64,000 nt of DNA from Albidovulum aestuarii (GTDB lineage: Bacteria; Pseudomonadota; Alphaproteobacteria; Rhodobacterales; Rhodobacteraceae): NCBI RefSeq assembly GCF_029961185.1, contig NZ_JASBQQ010000006.1:186001-250000 (forward strand). Direction: 5' to 3'. This document shows positions 1 to 8,063 of this stretch, piece by piece. The notes beneath the pieces are model-generated. The model was given only the letters and a program-made list of their open reading frames with translations. It was not told the DNA's origin and ran no database searches. The position numbers were made by a program, and so were the translations under genes. Within the stretch, counting starts at the first letter, position 1, and every line of letters begins with the position of its first letter.

Positions 1-237
1 GCCGAAGGCGATGAGGTAGAAGACCGCCGCCCGCCGCGACAGGATCGCACCGAGGAAAGCCCAGAGGGCAGAGCCGAGATGCAGAAGGTCGTCAGCGATG
101 TCGAGTTCGAAGACGCCGCAGATCAACCCCTGATCGTCCTTGAAACCGGGGATATAGTTCAGCCCCGCCACGAAGGCGAGGATCACGAAGTAGCCCAGCG
201 CGATCTTCTGCGGCGTGGTCATCGGTTTCTTCAGCAT
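1..237 (-). CDS. Membrane protein, 3' part cut by window edge
   Basis: Open reading frame on the minus strand from an ATG at 237-235 that runs without a stop to base 1, giving 79 residues of the N-terminal part. It has two hydrophobic stretches: residues about 12-28 (IALGYFVILAFVAGL region) and about 50-79. The start lies two bases past the stop of the FAD oxidoreductase upstream, so the two are almost certainly co-transcribed and translationally coupled. I do not recognise the family. The tight coupling suggests a membrane partner of the oxidoreductase, but that is inference. Confidence 0.65.
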   Translation of the reverse strand, partial: MLKKPMTTPQKIALGYFVILAFVAGLNYIPGFKDDQGLICGVFELDIADDLLHLGSALWAFLGAILSRRAAVFYLIAFG

Positions 238-239
238 GA

Positions 240-1727
240 TCAGAGCATCCCCATATAACGGTCCCACAGCGCGTTCCGAAGCACCAGCCCCGGATCGGCC
301 GCCCGTTTCGCCGCGACAAACTCATGCGAGCGGGCATACCCGGCGGTGAACTGGTCGGGCCGCGCATGGGGCCTGTAGGGCAGGTAATAGGTGCCGCCCA
401 AGGCGATCACCCGGTCGATCAGTGCCTCGGTCATCCGCGCCATGTCTGCCTCGGCACGATTGGTCATTTCCTGACTGAAGAGCATCACGGCAGCGATACG
501 AGGACCGGGCGCAAAGGCGAGAATGCTGTCGGTGTCAGGCTCCAGCCAGCGCAGGGTCACGTTCAGCAGTTCCTGATACGATCCCGGGATCACCTCGCGG
601 CAGGCGGTCAGGAAATCGGCGAACCGCTCGGGCGGTACGAAATATTCGTGCAGGATGTCGGTGCGGTTTGGATCACGGTCATCAAGCGTGATGACCGGTT
701 CGTTCAGCAGCGAATTGCGGGTGACCGCTCCGCCGCCGACCATCGGGCCAAGATCGGTTTCCGTCCACCAGCGCCAGCGTTTCACCCGTTCCCGCCCCAG
801 CTGGGCGCGGAAGATGTGGCGCGACGCTTTCGAGATGAAGCCCGAGGTCGAGGCAGGCGGCAGGTCCGACTGGTCGGCAGACGGGCAGTAGGTGATCATC
901 AGCGCGTCTTCGAAGAACCGTGCCCGGTCGACGTTCAGGCGGCCATAGGCCATGTTGACCGTGCCGTCTTTCACGGCGGCGGCGAAGGCCGACCCGAATG
1001 CCTCGCCCGGCATTTCCTGAAAGACCGGATCAAGGCGCAGGTTCGGCGCCATTTCGACCTCGAGCTCGGTGATCAGGCCGATGAGCCCATAGCCGCCCAT
1101 CGCCGCGCGGAAGAGGTTTGCGTTCTCGTCGCGCGCGGCGCGGATCAGCGAGCCGTCGGGCCTCACCATCGTAACCGCACGCACAGTCGACCCCATCGGC
1201 CCCAAGGGCGCGGGCCAGCCATGGGCATTGACCGAGAATGTCGCGGCAACGCCGAAATCGTGGTTCGACTGCATGACCTTCGGCGAAAATCCGACAGGAT
1301 CGAGTGCTGCAATGACCTCAGACCAGCGCGCCCCGGCATGGACGCGATAAACCCCCGATCCCGTGTCCGGCTCCACCATGGCATTGCGGAAGGTCACCGC
1401 ATGGCCACCAATTGGGATCGCCTGTGCGCCCATCGAATGCCGCGCGGCACCGATATTGACCGGACGGCCCGCGGCGGCGGCTTCCTTCAACTCGGCGCGC
1501 AGTCGTGCCACCAGATCCTCACCCGGGTTCTCTTCCATCACCAGATGCCGGTGCACTGGTGTTTTCGAGAGAAGCGAGGCGTCGTTGAGTATCGTTTCGC
1601 CGCCCTTGGGGGCCATCACCCCGGCGCCCTCGAGCACTGGCAGGCGTGACGCGAGCTCCGTTGTCGCCCAGCCCCCCAAGGCCGCACCGCCCAGAAGCAG
1701 GGCACCGCGCCGCGTCAATCCCGCCAT
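240..1727 (-). CDS. FAD-binding oxidoreductase of the aldonolactone oxidase type, Tat-exported
   Basis: A 495-residue protein. The N-terminus carries a twin-arginine motif (TRRGALLLGG) followed by a hydrophobic stretch, so export by the Tat system is likely. Residues about 90-250 form an FAD-binding type 4 (PCMH) domain, with the VHAGARWSEVI and MGGYGLIGLITELE segments typical of the family. The C-terminal half resembles the D-arabinono-lactone oxidase domain and ends in the characteristic LRNALWDRYM. A strong ribosome site (ggagggaggag) precedes the ATG. The substrate cannot be told; an aldonolactone or sugar alcohol is usual for the family. It sits downstream of xthA and is coupled to a membrane protein gene. 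Confidence 0.85.
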   Translation of the reverse strand: MAGLTRRGALLLGGAALGGWATTELASRLPVLEGAGVMAPKGGETILNDASLLSKTPVHRHLVMEENPGEDLVARLRAELKEAAAAGRPVNIGAARHSMGAQAIPIGGHAVTFRNAMVEPDTGSGVYRVHAGARWSEVIAALDPVGFSPKVMQSNHDFGVAATFSVNAHGWPAPLGPMGSTVRAVTMVRPDGSLIRAARDENANLFRAAMGGYGLIGLITELEVEMAPNLRLDPVFQEMPGEAFGSAFAAAVKDGTVNMAYGRLNVDRARFFEDALMITYCPSADQSDLPPASTSGFISKASRHIFRAQLGRERVKRWRWWTETDLGPMVGGGAVTRNSLLNEPVITLDDRDPNRTDILHEYFVPPERFADFLTACREVIPGSYQELLNVTLRWLEPDTDSILAFAPGPRIAAVMLFSQEMTNRAEADMARMTEALIDRVIALGGTYYLPYRPHARPDQFTAGYARSHEFVAAKRAADPGLVLRNALWDRYMGML

Positions 1728-1822
1728 GATCTCCTCCCTCCGGGTCGGATCCTATTCAGAGGATGACTTGGGCCTTTGTAAGGCCGACGCACAGTCGGGT
1801 ATTCCCCACCTGCGATCCGGTG

Positions 1823-2611
1823 TCAGAGGTCGAAGGTCGCGAAAACCGGCGCGTGATCCGAAGGCTGTTCCCAGCCCCGGACATGGCGCAGCACCCGGCT
1901 GCCATGCGCTGCATTGGAGATATCTGGCGTTGCCCAGACATGATCCAGCCTGCGGCCCTTGTCGGCCGCATCCCAGTCGGGCGAACGATAGGACCACCAG
2001 CTGTAGAGAAGCCCCTCGGGGATGTCCTTGCGGGTGACATCGACCCAGTTTCCTGCCTCCATCGCCTGACCGAGATGCTCCACCTCGATGGGCGTATGGC
2101 TGACGATTTTCAGAAGCTGCTTGTGCGACCAGACGTCGTCCTCGCGCGGTGCGATGTTCAGGTCGCCAACAAGGATCGACTTCTTCGGCTGGTCGGAATG
2201 CGCCCAGTCGCGCATCGCGGTAACATAGTCGAGCTTCTGGCCGAATTTCTCGTTCTGCGCGCGGTCCGGGATGTCGCCGCCGGCGGGTACGTAGAAATTA
2301 TGGATGGTGACGCCGTTCTCCAACTGCCCGGCGATATGGCGGGCATGGCCGAGATCAACGAAATCATGGGCTGCCACTTCCTTCATCGGCAGTTTGGAGA
2401 AGATCGCGACGCCGTTATAGCCCTTCTGCCCACGTGCCACCATGTGGGTGTAGCCAAGTGCCTGAAACCCCTCGACCGGGATCTTCTCGACCGGCGATTT
2501 GCATTCCTGCAGACAGAGGATATCGGGCGCTTCCTCGCGCATCAGCTTCTGTACCAGCCCTTCGCGAAGACGGACGGAGTTGATGTTCCAGGTGGCGATG
2601 GTGAAGGGCAT
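1823..2611 (-). CDS. xthA: Exodeoxyribonuclease III
   Basis: 262 residues with the full endonuclease/exonuclease/phosphatase fold. The N-terminal ATWNINSVR and LCLQECK segments carry the metal-binding Asn and Glu, VGDLNIAP carries the catalytic Asp and Asn, and SDHAPVFATFDL is the C-terminal Asp-His. It is an AP endonuclease and 3'-5' exonuclease acting in base-excision repair in the cytoplasm. Length is normal for the family. A GGAG ribosome site precedes the ATG. The downstream gene on the same strand begins 95 bases after its stop; the two seem functionally unrelated. Confidence 0.95.
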   Translation of the reverse strand: MPFTIATWNINSVRLREGLVQKLMREEAPDILCLQECKSPVEKIPVEGFQALGYTHMVARGQKGYNGVAIFSKLPMKEVAAHDFVDLGHARHIAGQLENGVTIHNFYVPAGGDIPDRAQNEKFGQKLDYVTAMRDWAHSDQPKKSILVGDLNIAPREDDVWSHKQLLKIVSHTPIEVEHLGQAMEAGNWVDVTRKDIPEGLLYSWWSYRSPDWDAADKGRRLDHVWATPDISNAAHGSRVLRHVRGWEQPSDHAPVFATFDL

Positions 2612-2751
2612 GCGGGTCTCCTCGTCTTGCGCCGCGCGACCTTAGCTGGCCCGGTGAGCGGCGGCAACGTGCCGGACGACAGGATCGTGACTTGAGCCTG
2701 CGGCACGTCCATGCAAGATCGGCGCCGATACCGATGTTGAAAGGATTGGCC

Positions 2752-3294
2752 ATGCGTCTGCTGCTCTCCCTCGCTCTGTCCGCGCTCCTGGCGCTGCCCG
2801 CTGCCGCGCGACCGCTGACCGCGGCCGAGGGCGAAAGCCTTGGGAAGGCAGTTGACCTCTACCTCGCAGCCATCGGCAGGGGTGATGCGGTCAAGATCGT
2901 TGGCGCTTTGCCGCCGCGCATGCTCAATGTCTTTGCCGGGGCGACCGGGGTAGAGGCGGACAAGCTGACCGACACGCTCGTCGAACAGACCAAGGCGATG
3001 ACAAAGGCCGCTAAATTCCGGGACCTGGCGGCGGGACGAACCGGCCTCAACGCCGAGGACGAGACGCTTGCGGACGGCAACCAGGCGACCTGGGTCCTCT
3101 TGCCGACGGCCTTCACGACCGAGAGCAAGGGTCAGAAGACCCGACATGAACAGCCGCTTCTGGCGCTGAACGAAGGTGGTGCATGGTATTTCCTGCGGAT
3201 CGAGGGGCCGCAGAGCCAGCAGCTTGTTTCCATCGCCTATCCGTTTCTGGCCAAGGTGACGTTCCCGCCCGCAAAGGCCGCTGCCGTACAGTGA
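2752..3294 (+). CDS. Secreted protein of unknown function
   Basis: 180 residues from the ATG at 2752, chosen because AAAGGA lies 8 bases upstream and the protein then opens with a clean Sec signal peptide (MRLLLSLALSALLALPAAARP). Upstream in-frame starts would bury the signal. The mature part is about 160 residues with no cysteines and a mixed alpha/beta pattern. A LALNEGGAWYFLRIEGP segment recalls the NTF2-like folds of small secreted proteins, but I do not recognise a family. It is divergent from xthA and followed by a second small secreted protein 77 bases downstream. Confidence 0.75.
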   Translation: MRLLLSLALSALLALPAAARPLTAAEGESLGKAVDLYLAAIGRGDAVKIVGALPPRMLNVFAGATGVEADKLTDTLVEQTKAMTKAAKFRDLAAGRTGLNAEDETLADGNQATWVLLPTAFTTESKGQKTRHEQPLLALNEGGAWYFLRIEGPQSQQLVSIAYPFLAKVTFPPAKAAAVQ

Positions 3295-3371
3295 CCGGCC
3301 GGGCACCCTGGAACTGACAAAACGTCCTGTCATTGATAGAACGAAAGGGTCGCTCTACCGGGAACGGACCT

Positions 3372-3776
3372 ATGAAACGCTTTTTCCTTCTTTGTCTACT
3401 CGTTCCGCTTCCTGCTTCGGCGGATGTCTGGACATTCGAAACACCGTCGGAAAACATCCAGTGTTCGGTTGGTGAAGACGTAAACGCTTCTGACCTTTAC
3501 TGCGTGATCATTGAACGCAACGGACCACCCGCGCTGCCCAGACCGTCTGATTGCGCCGAGGAATGGGGGCACAGCTTTTTCATGCAGGATCATGGTCCGG
3601 TACAGATGATTTGCGAGAATTTCAGCCGCAACAAGGACGCATTCGAACGGGCAGAATATGGCGTCACCGGAACATTCGGCGGGTTTCGGTGCGATTCGTC
3701 TACCAAGGGTCTGGAGTGCCGGAATCTCGATGGCCACGGCTTCTTTCTGTCGCGTGCACGGCAGTCGGTGTTCTGA
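3372..3776 (+). CDS. Small secreted cysteine-rich protein, resembles DUF6636
   Basis: 134 residues from the ATG at 3372 (GGAACGGA just upstream), starting with a signal peptide (MKRFFLLCLLVPLPASA). The mature protein has the pattern of the DUF6636 family: a SENIQCS segment, paired cysteines at about 10-residue intervals, an FRCDSSTKGLECRN segment and a C-terminal GHGFFLSR. The even number of cysteines suggests disulphides and a periplasmic location. Function is unknown. An open frame begins earlier (3333), but that start would precede the signal peptide. Confidence 0.75.
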   Translation: MKRFFLLCLLVPLPASADVWTFETPSENIQCSVGEDVNASDLYCVIIERNGPPALPRPSDCAEEWGHSFFMQDHGPVQMICENFSRNKDAFERAEYGVTGTFGGFRCDSSTKGLECRNLDGHGFFLSRARQSVF

Positions 3777-3830
3777 GGGGCCGGTGCCCCGCACCAGTTG
3801 TCATTGAAAATGCTTACATTTCCGACGGAC

Positions 3831-3858
3831 AAAAAAAGGCCGGGCACAAGGCCCGGCC
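3831..3858 (-). terminator. Intrinsic terminator of the response regulator gene
   Basis: GGCCGGGC (3838-3845) pairs perfectly with GCCCGGCC (3851-3858) across a 5-base loop. Read on the minus strand the stem is followed by seven T residues (3837-3831), the classic Rho-independent arrangement. It lies 58 bases past the stop of the OmpR-type regulator. Confidence 0.9.
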
Positions 3859-3916
3859 AGTCCAACAGGGAGGATGCCGCATCATTACCCCGATGCGACC
3901 AAGGGATTCGATTGTC

Positions 3917-4603
3917 TCACGCAACTAAACGATAGCCACCGGATTCGGTCACAAGAAGGCGGGCGTTTGACGGATCTGGTTCTATTTTTTGTCTTAGCCG
4001 GTAGATGTGTGTTTCCAAAGTGTGCGTAGTCACACCGGCATTGTAGCCCCAGACCTCATGCAGAAGAACGTCGCGCGCCACTACGCCTTCGGTCGCGCGG
4101 TAGAGGAATTTAAGGATATTCGTCTCTTTCTCGGTAAGGCGAATCTTCCGGTCTTTTTCGTCGATCAGCATCTTCATCGCAGGCTTGAACGTATAGGGTC
4201 CAAGCTGGAAAATTGCGTCTTCCGACTGCTCGTGGGTGCGCAGCTGGGCGCGGATGCGGGCGAGCAGGACCGGGAACTTGAAGGGCTTGGTGATGTAGTC
4301 GTTGGCGCCCGCATCAAGGCCAAGGATCGTATCGGCATCGCCGTCATGGCCCGTCAGCATCAGGATCGGGCATTTCACGCCCTGCTTGCGCATCTTCTTG
4401 CAGAGTTCCCGCCCATCCGTATCGGGCAGGCCGACATCGAGGATGACCAGATCATAGATACCTTCCTTGACCTTCTCGATCGCGTCATGGCCATTCCCGG
4501 CCTCGAACACGTCGAAATCCTCGGTCGAAACCAGTTGCTCGGCCAGGGCCTCGCGCAGATCGTCCTCGTCATCGACGAGCAGGATTTTCTTCAGATTGGC
4601 CAT
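3917..4603 (-). CDS. OmpR-family response regulator
   Basis: 228 residues from the ATG at 4603, which has AAGGAGA at good distance; a longer frame starting at 4627 is less likely. Residues 1-120 are a receiver domain: acidic pocket VDDEDD, phospho-acceptor Asp in [10 protein letters not shown], Thr in LMLTGHD and Lys in YITKPFK. Residues about 130-228 are a winged-helix DNA-binding domain ([39 protein letters not shown]). No histidine kinase gene is nearby, so the partner is encoded elsewhere. It is divergent from ribA and has its own terminator. Confidence 0.93.
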   Translation of the reverse strand: MANLKKILLVDDEDDLREALAEQLVSTEDFDVFEAGNGHDAIEKVKEGIYDLVILDVGLPDTDGRELCKKMRKQGVKCPILMLTGHDGDADTILGLDAGANDYITKPFKFPVLLARIRAQLRTHEQSEDAIFQLGPYTFKPAMKMLIDEKDRKIRLTEKETNILKFLYRATEGVVARDVLLHEVWGYNAGVTTHTLETHIYRLRQKIEPDPSNARLLVTESGGYRLVA

Positions 4604-4762
4604 AACCTTGTCTCCTTCTTCCCCCATCAGATGCGTGCGAGGGGGGCATTCGGCAAGTCACGCGCCCGCGATTTCACGCGCTCGTGTCGCAAGGGCGGGA
4701 AATGTTTCAATTTATGTCGCATCGGACTATCTAGGAGTGCAACTGACAGCGCGGAATGTAAC

Positions 4763-5851
4763 ATGCAGCTTGGCCCCGATATCGTCGAACGCCTGAACCG
4801 CGCCCGCGCCGATCTGCGCATGGGCGTGCCGGTGGTGCTGCGTGCGGGCGGCGATGCTGTGCTGGCGCTGGCCGCGGAGGCGCTGGTTCCGGCGCGGTTT
4901 GCGGCCCTTTCGGCGCTTGGGCCGACCATCATTGCGATCACGTCACGGCGGGCCGAGACGCTGAAGGCCCGCGCCTATGATGGCGATATCGCCAGGCTGA
5001 CGGTGCCCGGCGATGCGACGCCGGCCTGGGTGACGGCCATCGCCGATCCGGCCGACGATTTGCGTTCGCCGATGAAGGGACCATTTCTATCGGTGCGCGA
5101 AGGCGATCCGACCCTTGCCCGCGCGGCGATTCAGTTGGCCAAATCCGCGCGACTTCTTCCCGCCGCGCTGCTCGTACCCGTACCCGATCCCGCCGGGATC
5201 GCCGCTGCTGAGGGCCTGACGCTCATCGATTGGGACAAGGCGGCCCCTGAGATCGCGCGTGCAAGTGCGCTGCATCCCGTTATCCATGCCCGTCTGCCAA
5301 TGGAGGCGGCAGAGGCCGGGCGGCTGCATGTCTTCCGTCCTGAGGATGGCGGCGAGGAACACTACGCGATCGAAATCGGCCAGCCCCCGCGCGACAAGCC
5401 GGTTCTGGCGCGGCTGCATTCAGCCTGTTTCACCGGTGATTTGCTGGGCAGTCTGAAATGCGATTGCGGTCCGCAGCTACGGGCCGCCCTTGGCCAGATG
5501 GGGGCGGAAGGGGCTGGCGTTCTCCTCTACCTCAATCAGGAAGGCCGCGGCATTGGTCTTGCCAACAAGATGCGGGCCTATTCATTACAGGATCAGGGGT
5601 TCGACACGGTCGAGGCCAATCACCGGCTGGGTTTCGAGGATGACGAACGCGATTTCCGGCTTGGCGCGGCGCTTCTGAAGAAGATGGGTTTCGGCGCCGT
5701 CCGACTTCTGACCAACAACCCCGCCAAGATCCGCATGATGGAGGCGAACGGCATTACGGTTGCCGAACGCGTGCCCCTTAAGGTCGGCCGCACAAGGCAT
5801 AACGAAGGTTACCTCGCCACCAAAGCGCGGAAGTCCGGCCACCTGTTATGA
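4763..5851 (+). CDS. ribA: GTP cyclohydrolase II, alphaproteobacterial form
   Basis: 362 residues from the ATG at 4763. The C-terminal 200 residues are a complete GTP cyclohydrolase II: zinc site [33 protein letters not shown], and LLTNNPAKI near the end. It opens GTP to the first intermediate of riboflavin synthesis. The N-terminal 160 residues look like a degenerate DHBP-synthase-like domain, as is common in this class, without an obvious active site. The frame stays open far upstream (to 4007), but that part is antisense to the response regulator. It overlaps the next gene by 4 bases (ATGA). Confidence 0.93.
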   Translation: MQLGPDIVERLNRARADLRMGVPVVLRAGGDAVLALAAEALVPARFAALSALGPTIIAITSRRAETLKARAYDGDIARLTVPGDATPAWVTAIADPADDLRSPMKGPFLSVREGDPTLARAAIQLAKSARLLPAALLVPVPDPAGIAAAEGLTLIDWDKAAPEIARASALHPVIHARLPMEAAEAGRLHVFRPEDGGEEHYAIEIGQPPRDKPVLARLHSACFTGDLLGSLKCDCGPQLRAALGQMGAEGAGVLLYLNQEGRGIGLANKMRAYSLQDQGFDTVEANHRLGFEDDERDFRLGAALLKKMGFGAVRLLTNNPAKIRMMEANGITVAERVPLKVGRTRHNEGYLATKARKSGHLL

Positions 5852-6357
5852 GTCCGTCCGACCTTGTCCTGACGCCGACCGGCCTGCGATTCATGGGCCG
5901 GACCTTCCCGGTCTCGATTGGTCGTGGTGGCATCAGCACCGACAAGCGCGAAGGAGACGGCGCAACCCCTGCCGGCATCCACCGGATCATCGGTCTTCTT
6001 TACCGCGCCGATCGGATTGCCGCGACTGCGCTGCCGCCCTGGGCCCGGCCGATCCATCTGGAGGACCGCTGGTGCGACCTCTCCGGCCATCCCGACTACA
6101 ATCACCTGACCCGCAAACCCTTCGGCAAAAGCGCCGAACGCCTCCGCCGCGCCGATCCGCTTTACGATCTGATCCTGCCCTTGGACTGGAACTGGCCCGA
6201 TGCGGTGCCCGGCAAGGGTTCGGCCATCTTCATCCACGGCTGGCGCCGACCGGGCTATCCGACGGCAGGTTGCCTTGCCTTTGCACGCGCCGACCTCTTC
6301 TTCATTGCCCGCCACGCGGCACCCGGTACGCGGGTCATCGTGGCACCTCGAGACTGA
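5848..6357 (+). CDS. L,D-transpeptidase (YkuD) family protein
   Basis: 169 residues overlapping ribA by 4 bases, so translationally coupled. The C-terminal half carries the YkuD catalytic motif: [19 protein letters not shown], with the His, the Thr-Ala-Gly-Cys and the nucleophilic Cys. An [13 protein letters not shown] segment near residue 35 is also typical. Enzymes of this family cross-link peptidoglycan or attach lipoproteins, yet no signal peptide is visible, so export or a cytoplasmic variant role is unclear. Coupling to ribA is probably only positional. Confidence 0.88.
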   Translation: MSPSDLVLTPTGLRFMGRTFPVSIGRGGISTDKREGDGATPAGIHRIIGLLYRADRIAATALPPWARPIHLEDRWCDLSGHPDYNHLTRKPFGKSAERLRRADPLYDLILPLDWNWPDAVPGKGSAIFIHGWRRPGYPTAGCLAFARADLFFIARHAAPGTRVIVAPRD

Positions 6358-6419
6358 CCCTTCGGCACCCCTTCCAAGCCCGGGACTGCGCGAAATTCGT
6401 GACGTCTGACCGGCGCGTG

Positions 6420-6445
6420 TCGGAATCCAATGAAAGGATGTCCGA
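6420..6445. promoter_or_regulatory. Imperfect inverted repeat upstream of mgdA
   Basis: TCGGAATCC (6420-6428) and GGATGTCCGA (6436-6445) form a 9 bp dyad with one extra base in the right arm and a 7-base spacer. It lies 64 bases before the mgdA start in the only leader of the mgd operon, so it is a candidate operator for one of the cluster's regulators. No experimental or comparative support. Confidence 0.35.
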
Positions 6446-6508
6446 AGCTGTCATAGCCCGATCGGGTACCGATGGGGCATTTAGCAAGCATGTAGCGCAG
6501 GGGACGAC

Positions 6509-7762
6509 ATGCACTATTCGGGCTTCAAGGTTATCAAAGAGGCGCTGACCGGCCACAAGGGCTGGAAACCAGCCTGGCGCGATCCGGAACCGCAGGACCG
6601 TTATGACATCGTCATCATCGGCGGCGGTGGGCACGGGCTTGCCACGGCCTATTATCTGGCCAAGGAATTCGGCAAGGCGCGCATCGCTGTGCTGGAGAAG
6701 GGCTGGATCGGCGGTGGCAATGTGGGCCGCAACACCACGATCATCCGGTCGAACTACCTTCTGGATGGCAACGAGCCCTTCTACGAGTTCTCAATGAAGC
6801 TCTGGGAAGGGCTGGAGCAGGATTTCAACTTCAACGCCATGGTCAGCCAGCGCGGGGTTCTGAACCTCTGCCACACGGATGCGCAGCGCGATGCCTACCG
6901 GCGGCGGGCCAATGCGATGCGGCTGAACGGCGTCGATTCCGAACTGCTGGATGCCGAGGGGGTGCGCAAGATGGTGCCCTTCCTCAATTTCGACAGCGCG
7001 CGCTTTCCGATCAAAGGCGGCCTTCTGCAGCCGCGCGGCGGCACGGTGCGTCATGATGCGGTGGCTTGGGGATACGCCCGTGGTGCCGATATGCGCGGTG
7101 TCGATATCATCCAGAACTGCGAGGTCACCGGTTTTCGCATCGAGAATGGCAAGGTCACGGGGGTCGAGACATCGCGCGGGTTCATCGGCGCGGGCAAGGT
7201 CGGTTGCGCGGTGGCGGGGTCTTCGGGCCGGGTCATGGCGATGGCGGGGATCAATCGCCTGCCGATCGAAAGCCATGTTTTGCAGGCCTTCGTCACCGAA
7301 GGGCTGAAGCCGGTCATTCCGGGCGTCATCACCTATGGGGCCGGGCACTTCTATGTCAGCCAGTCCGACAAGGGTGGCCTTGTCTTCGGCGGCGATATCG
7401 ACGGCTATAACTCCTATGCCCAGCGCGGCAACCTGCCGGTGGTGGAGGATGTCTGCGAAGGCGGCATGAGCCTGATGCCGATGATCGGCCGTGCGCGTCT
7501 GTTGCGCATGTGGGGCGGGATCATGGACATGTCGATGGACGGCTCGCCGATCATCGACCGCACGGATACCGACGGTCTCTATTTCAACGGTGGCTGGTGT
7601 TACGGCGGCTTCAAGGCGACGCCTGCATCGGGCTGGTGCTTTGCCCATCTTCTGGCAACCGACACGCCGCACGACACCGCAAAAGCCTATCGTTTCGACC
7701 GGTTCCGCAAGGGGCTGATGATCGACGAAAAGGGTATGGGCGCGCAGCCCAACCTGCATTGA
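6509..7762 (+). CDS. mgdA: N-methylglutamate dehydrogenase subunit A (sarcosine oxidase beta-like)
   Basis: 417 residues of the SoxB/DAO flavoprotein family. A Rossmann motif for FAD is at residues 33-47 (DIVIIGGGGHGLATA). His182 in GGTVRHDAVAWGYA aligns with the histidine that holds covalent FMN in heterotetrameric sarcosine oxidases. Sequence alone cannot separate sarcosine oxidase from N-methylglutamate dehydrogenase; the call rests on the order BDAG next to mgsABC, gmaS and dmmDABC, as in the N-methylglutamate pathway. The reaction regenerates glutamate and passes the N-methyl carbon to tetrahydrofolate. It is first gene of mgdABCD, with AGGGGAC before the start. Confidence 0.88.
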   Translation: MHYSGFKVIKEALTGHKGWKPAWRDPEPQDRYDIVIIGGGGHGLATAYYLAKEFGKARIAVLEKGWIGGGNVGRNTTIIRSNYLLDGNEPFYEFSMKLWEGLEQDFNFNAMVSQRGVLNLCHTDAQRDAYRRRANAMRLNGVDSELLDAEGVRKMVPFLNFDSARFPIKGGLLQPRGGTVRHDAVAWGYARGADMRGVDIIQNCEVTGFRIENGKVTGVETSRGFIGAGKVGCAVAGSSGRVMAMAGINRLPIESHVLQAFVTEGLKPVIPGVITYGAGHFYVSQSDKGGLVFGGDIDGYNSYAQRGNLPVVEDVCEGGMSLMPMIGRARLLRMWGGIMDMSMDGSPIIDRTDTDGLYFNGGWCYGGFKATPASGWCFAHLLATDTPHDTAKAYRFDRFRKGLMIDEKGMGAQPNLH

Positions 7763-7775
7763 TAGGGTCTGACAG

Positions 7776-8063
7776 ATGATCATCAATCACCCACTTCTGG
7801 GTCCCCGCGACAGCCAGGAATTTACCTATCTCGGCGATGCGAGCCTGATCGACCGGCCCGACTGGCAGGCCGAGGACGCCGTGGACCGGTTCTATGACTA
7901 TCTTTACGAACGTGAGAACCCGGCAGGCGAACACCGCGAATTGTGGTTCCACGAACAGGGCGACCGGTCCTGGCTCGTCGTGACCCGCAATACGCTCACG
8001 CATGAGATTACCAATGTCGAACTGGCCCGCGATGTGGCCCGGGCAAGGGGACGCGGCAAATGA
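7776..8063 (+). CDS. mgdB: N-methylglutamate dehydrogenase subunit B (sarcosine oxidase delta-like)
   Basis: 95 residues, the usual length of SoxD. The family framework is visible: HPLLGPRDSQEFTYLGDA, DYLYERENPAGEHRELWFH and VTRNT. The cysteines that bind zinc in sarcosine oxidase delta subunits are all gone; there is no cysteine in the protein (HPLLG in place of a CPxCG motif, HEQGDR in place of HxxGC). It may thus serve only as a structural subunit, and this may mark the N-methylglutamate enzyme as distinct from sarcosine oxidase. It starts 13 bases after mgdA and overlaps mgdC by 4 bases. Confidence 0.87.
   Translation: MIINHPLLGPRDSQEFTYLGDASLIDRPDWQAEDAVDRFYDYLYERENPAGEHRELWFHEQGDRSWLVVTRNTLTHEITNVELARDVARARGRGK

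Noticed and set aside
1771-1785. Hairpin GGCCTT-TGT-AAGGCC between xthA and the FAD oxidoreductase gene
   Set aside because: Six pairs with no T-tract on the minus strand; too weak to call a terminator.
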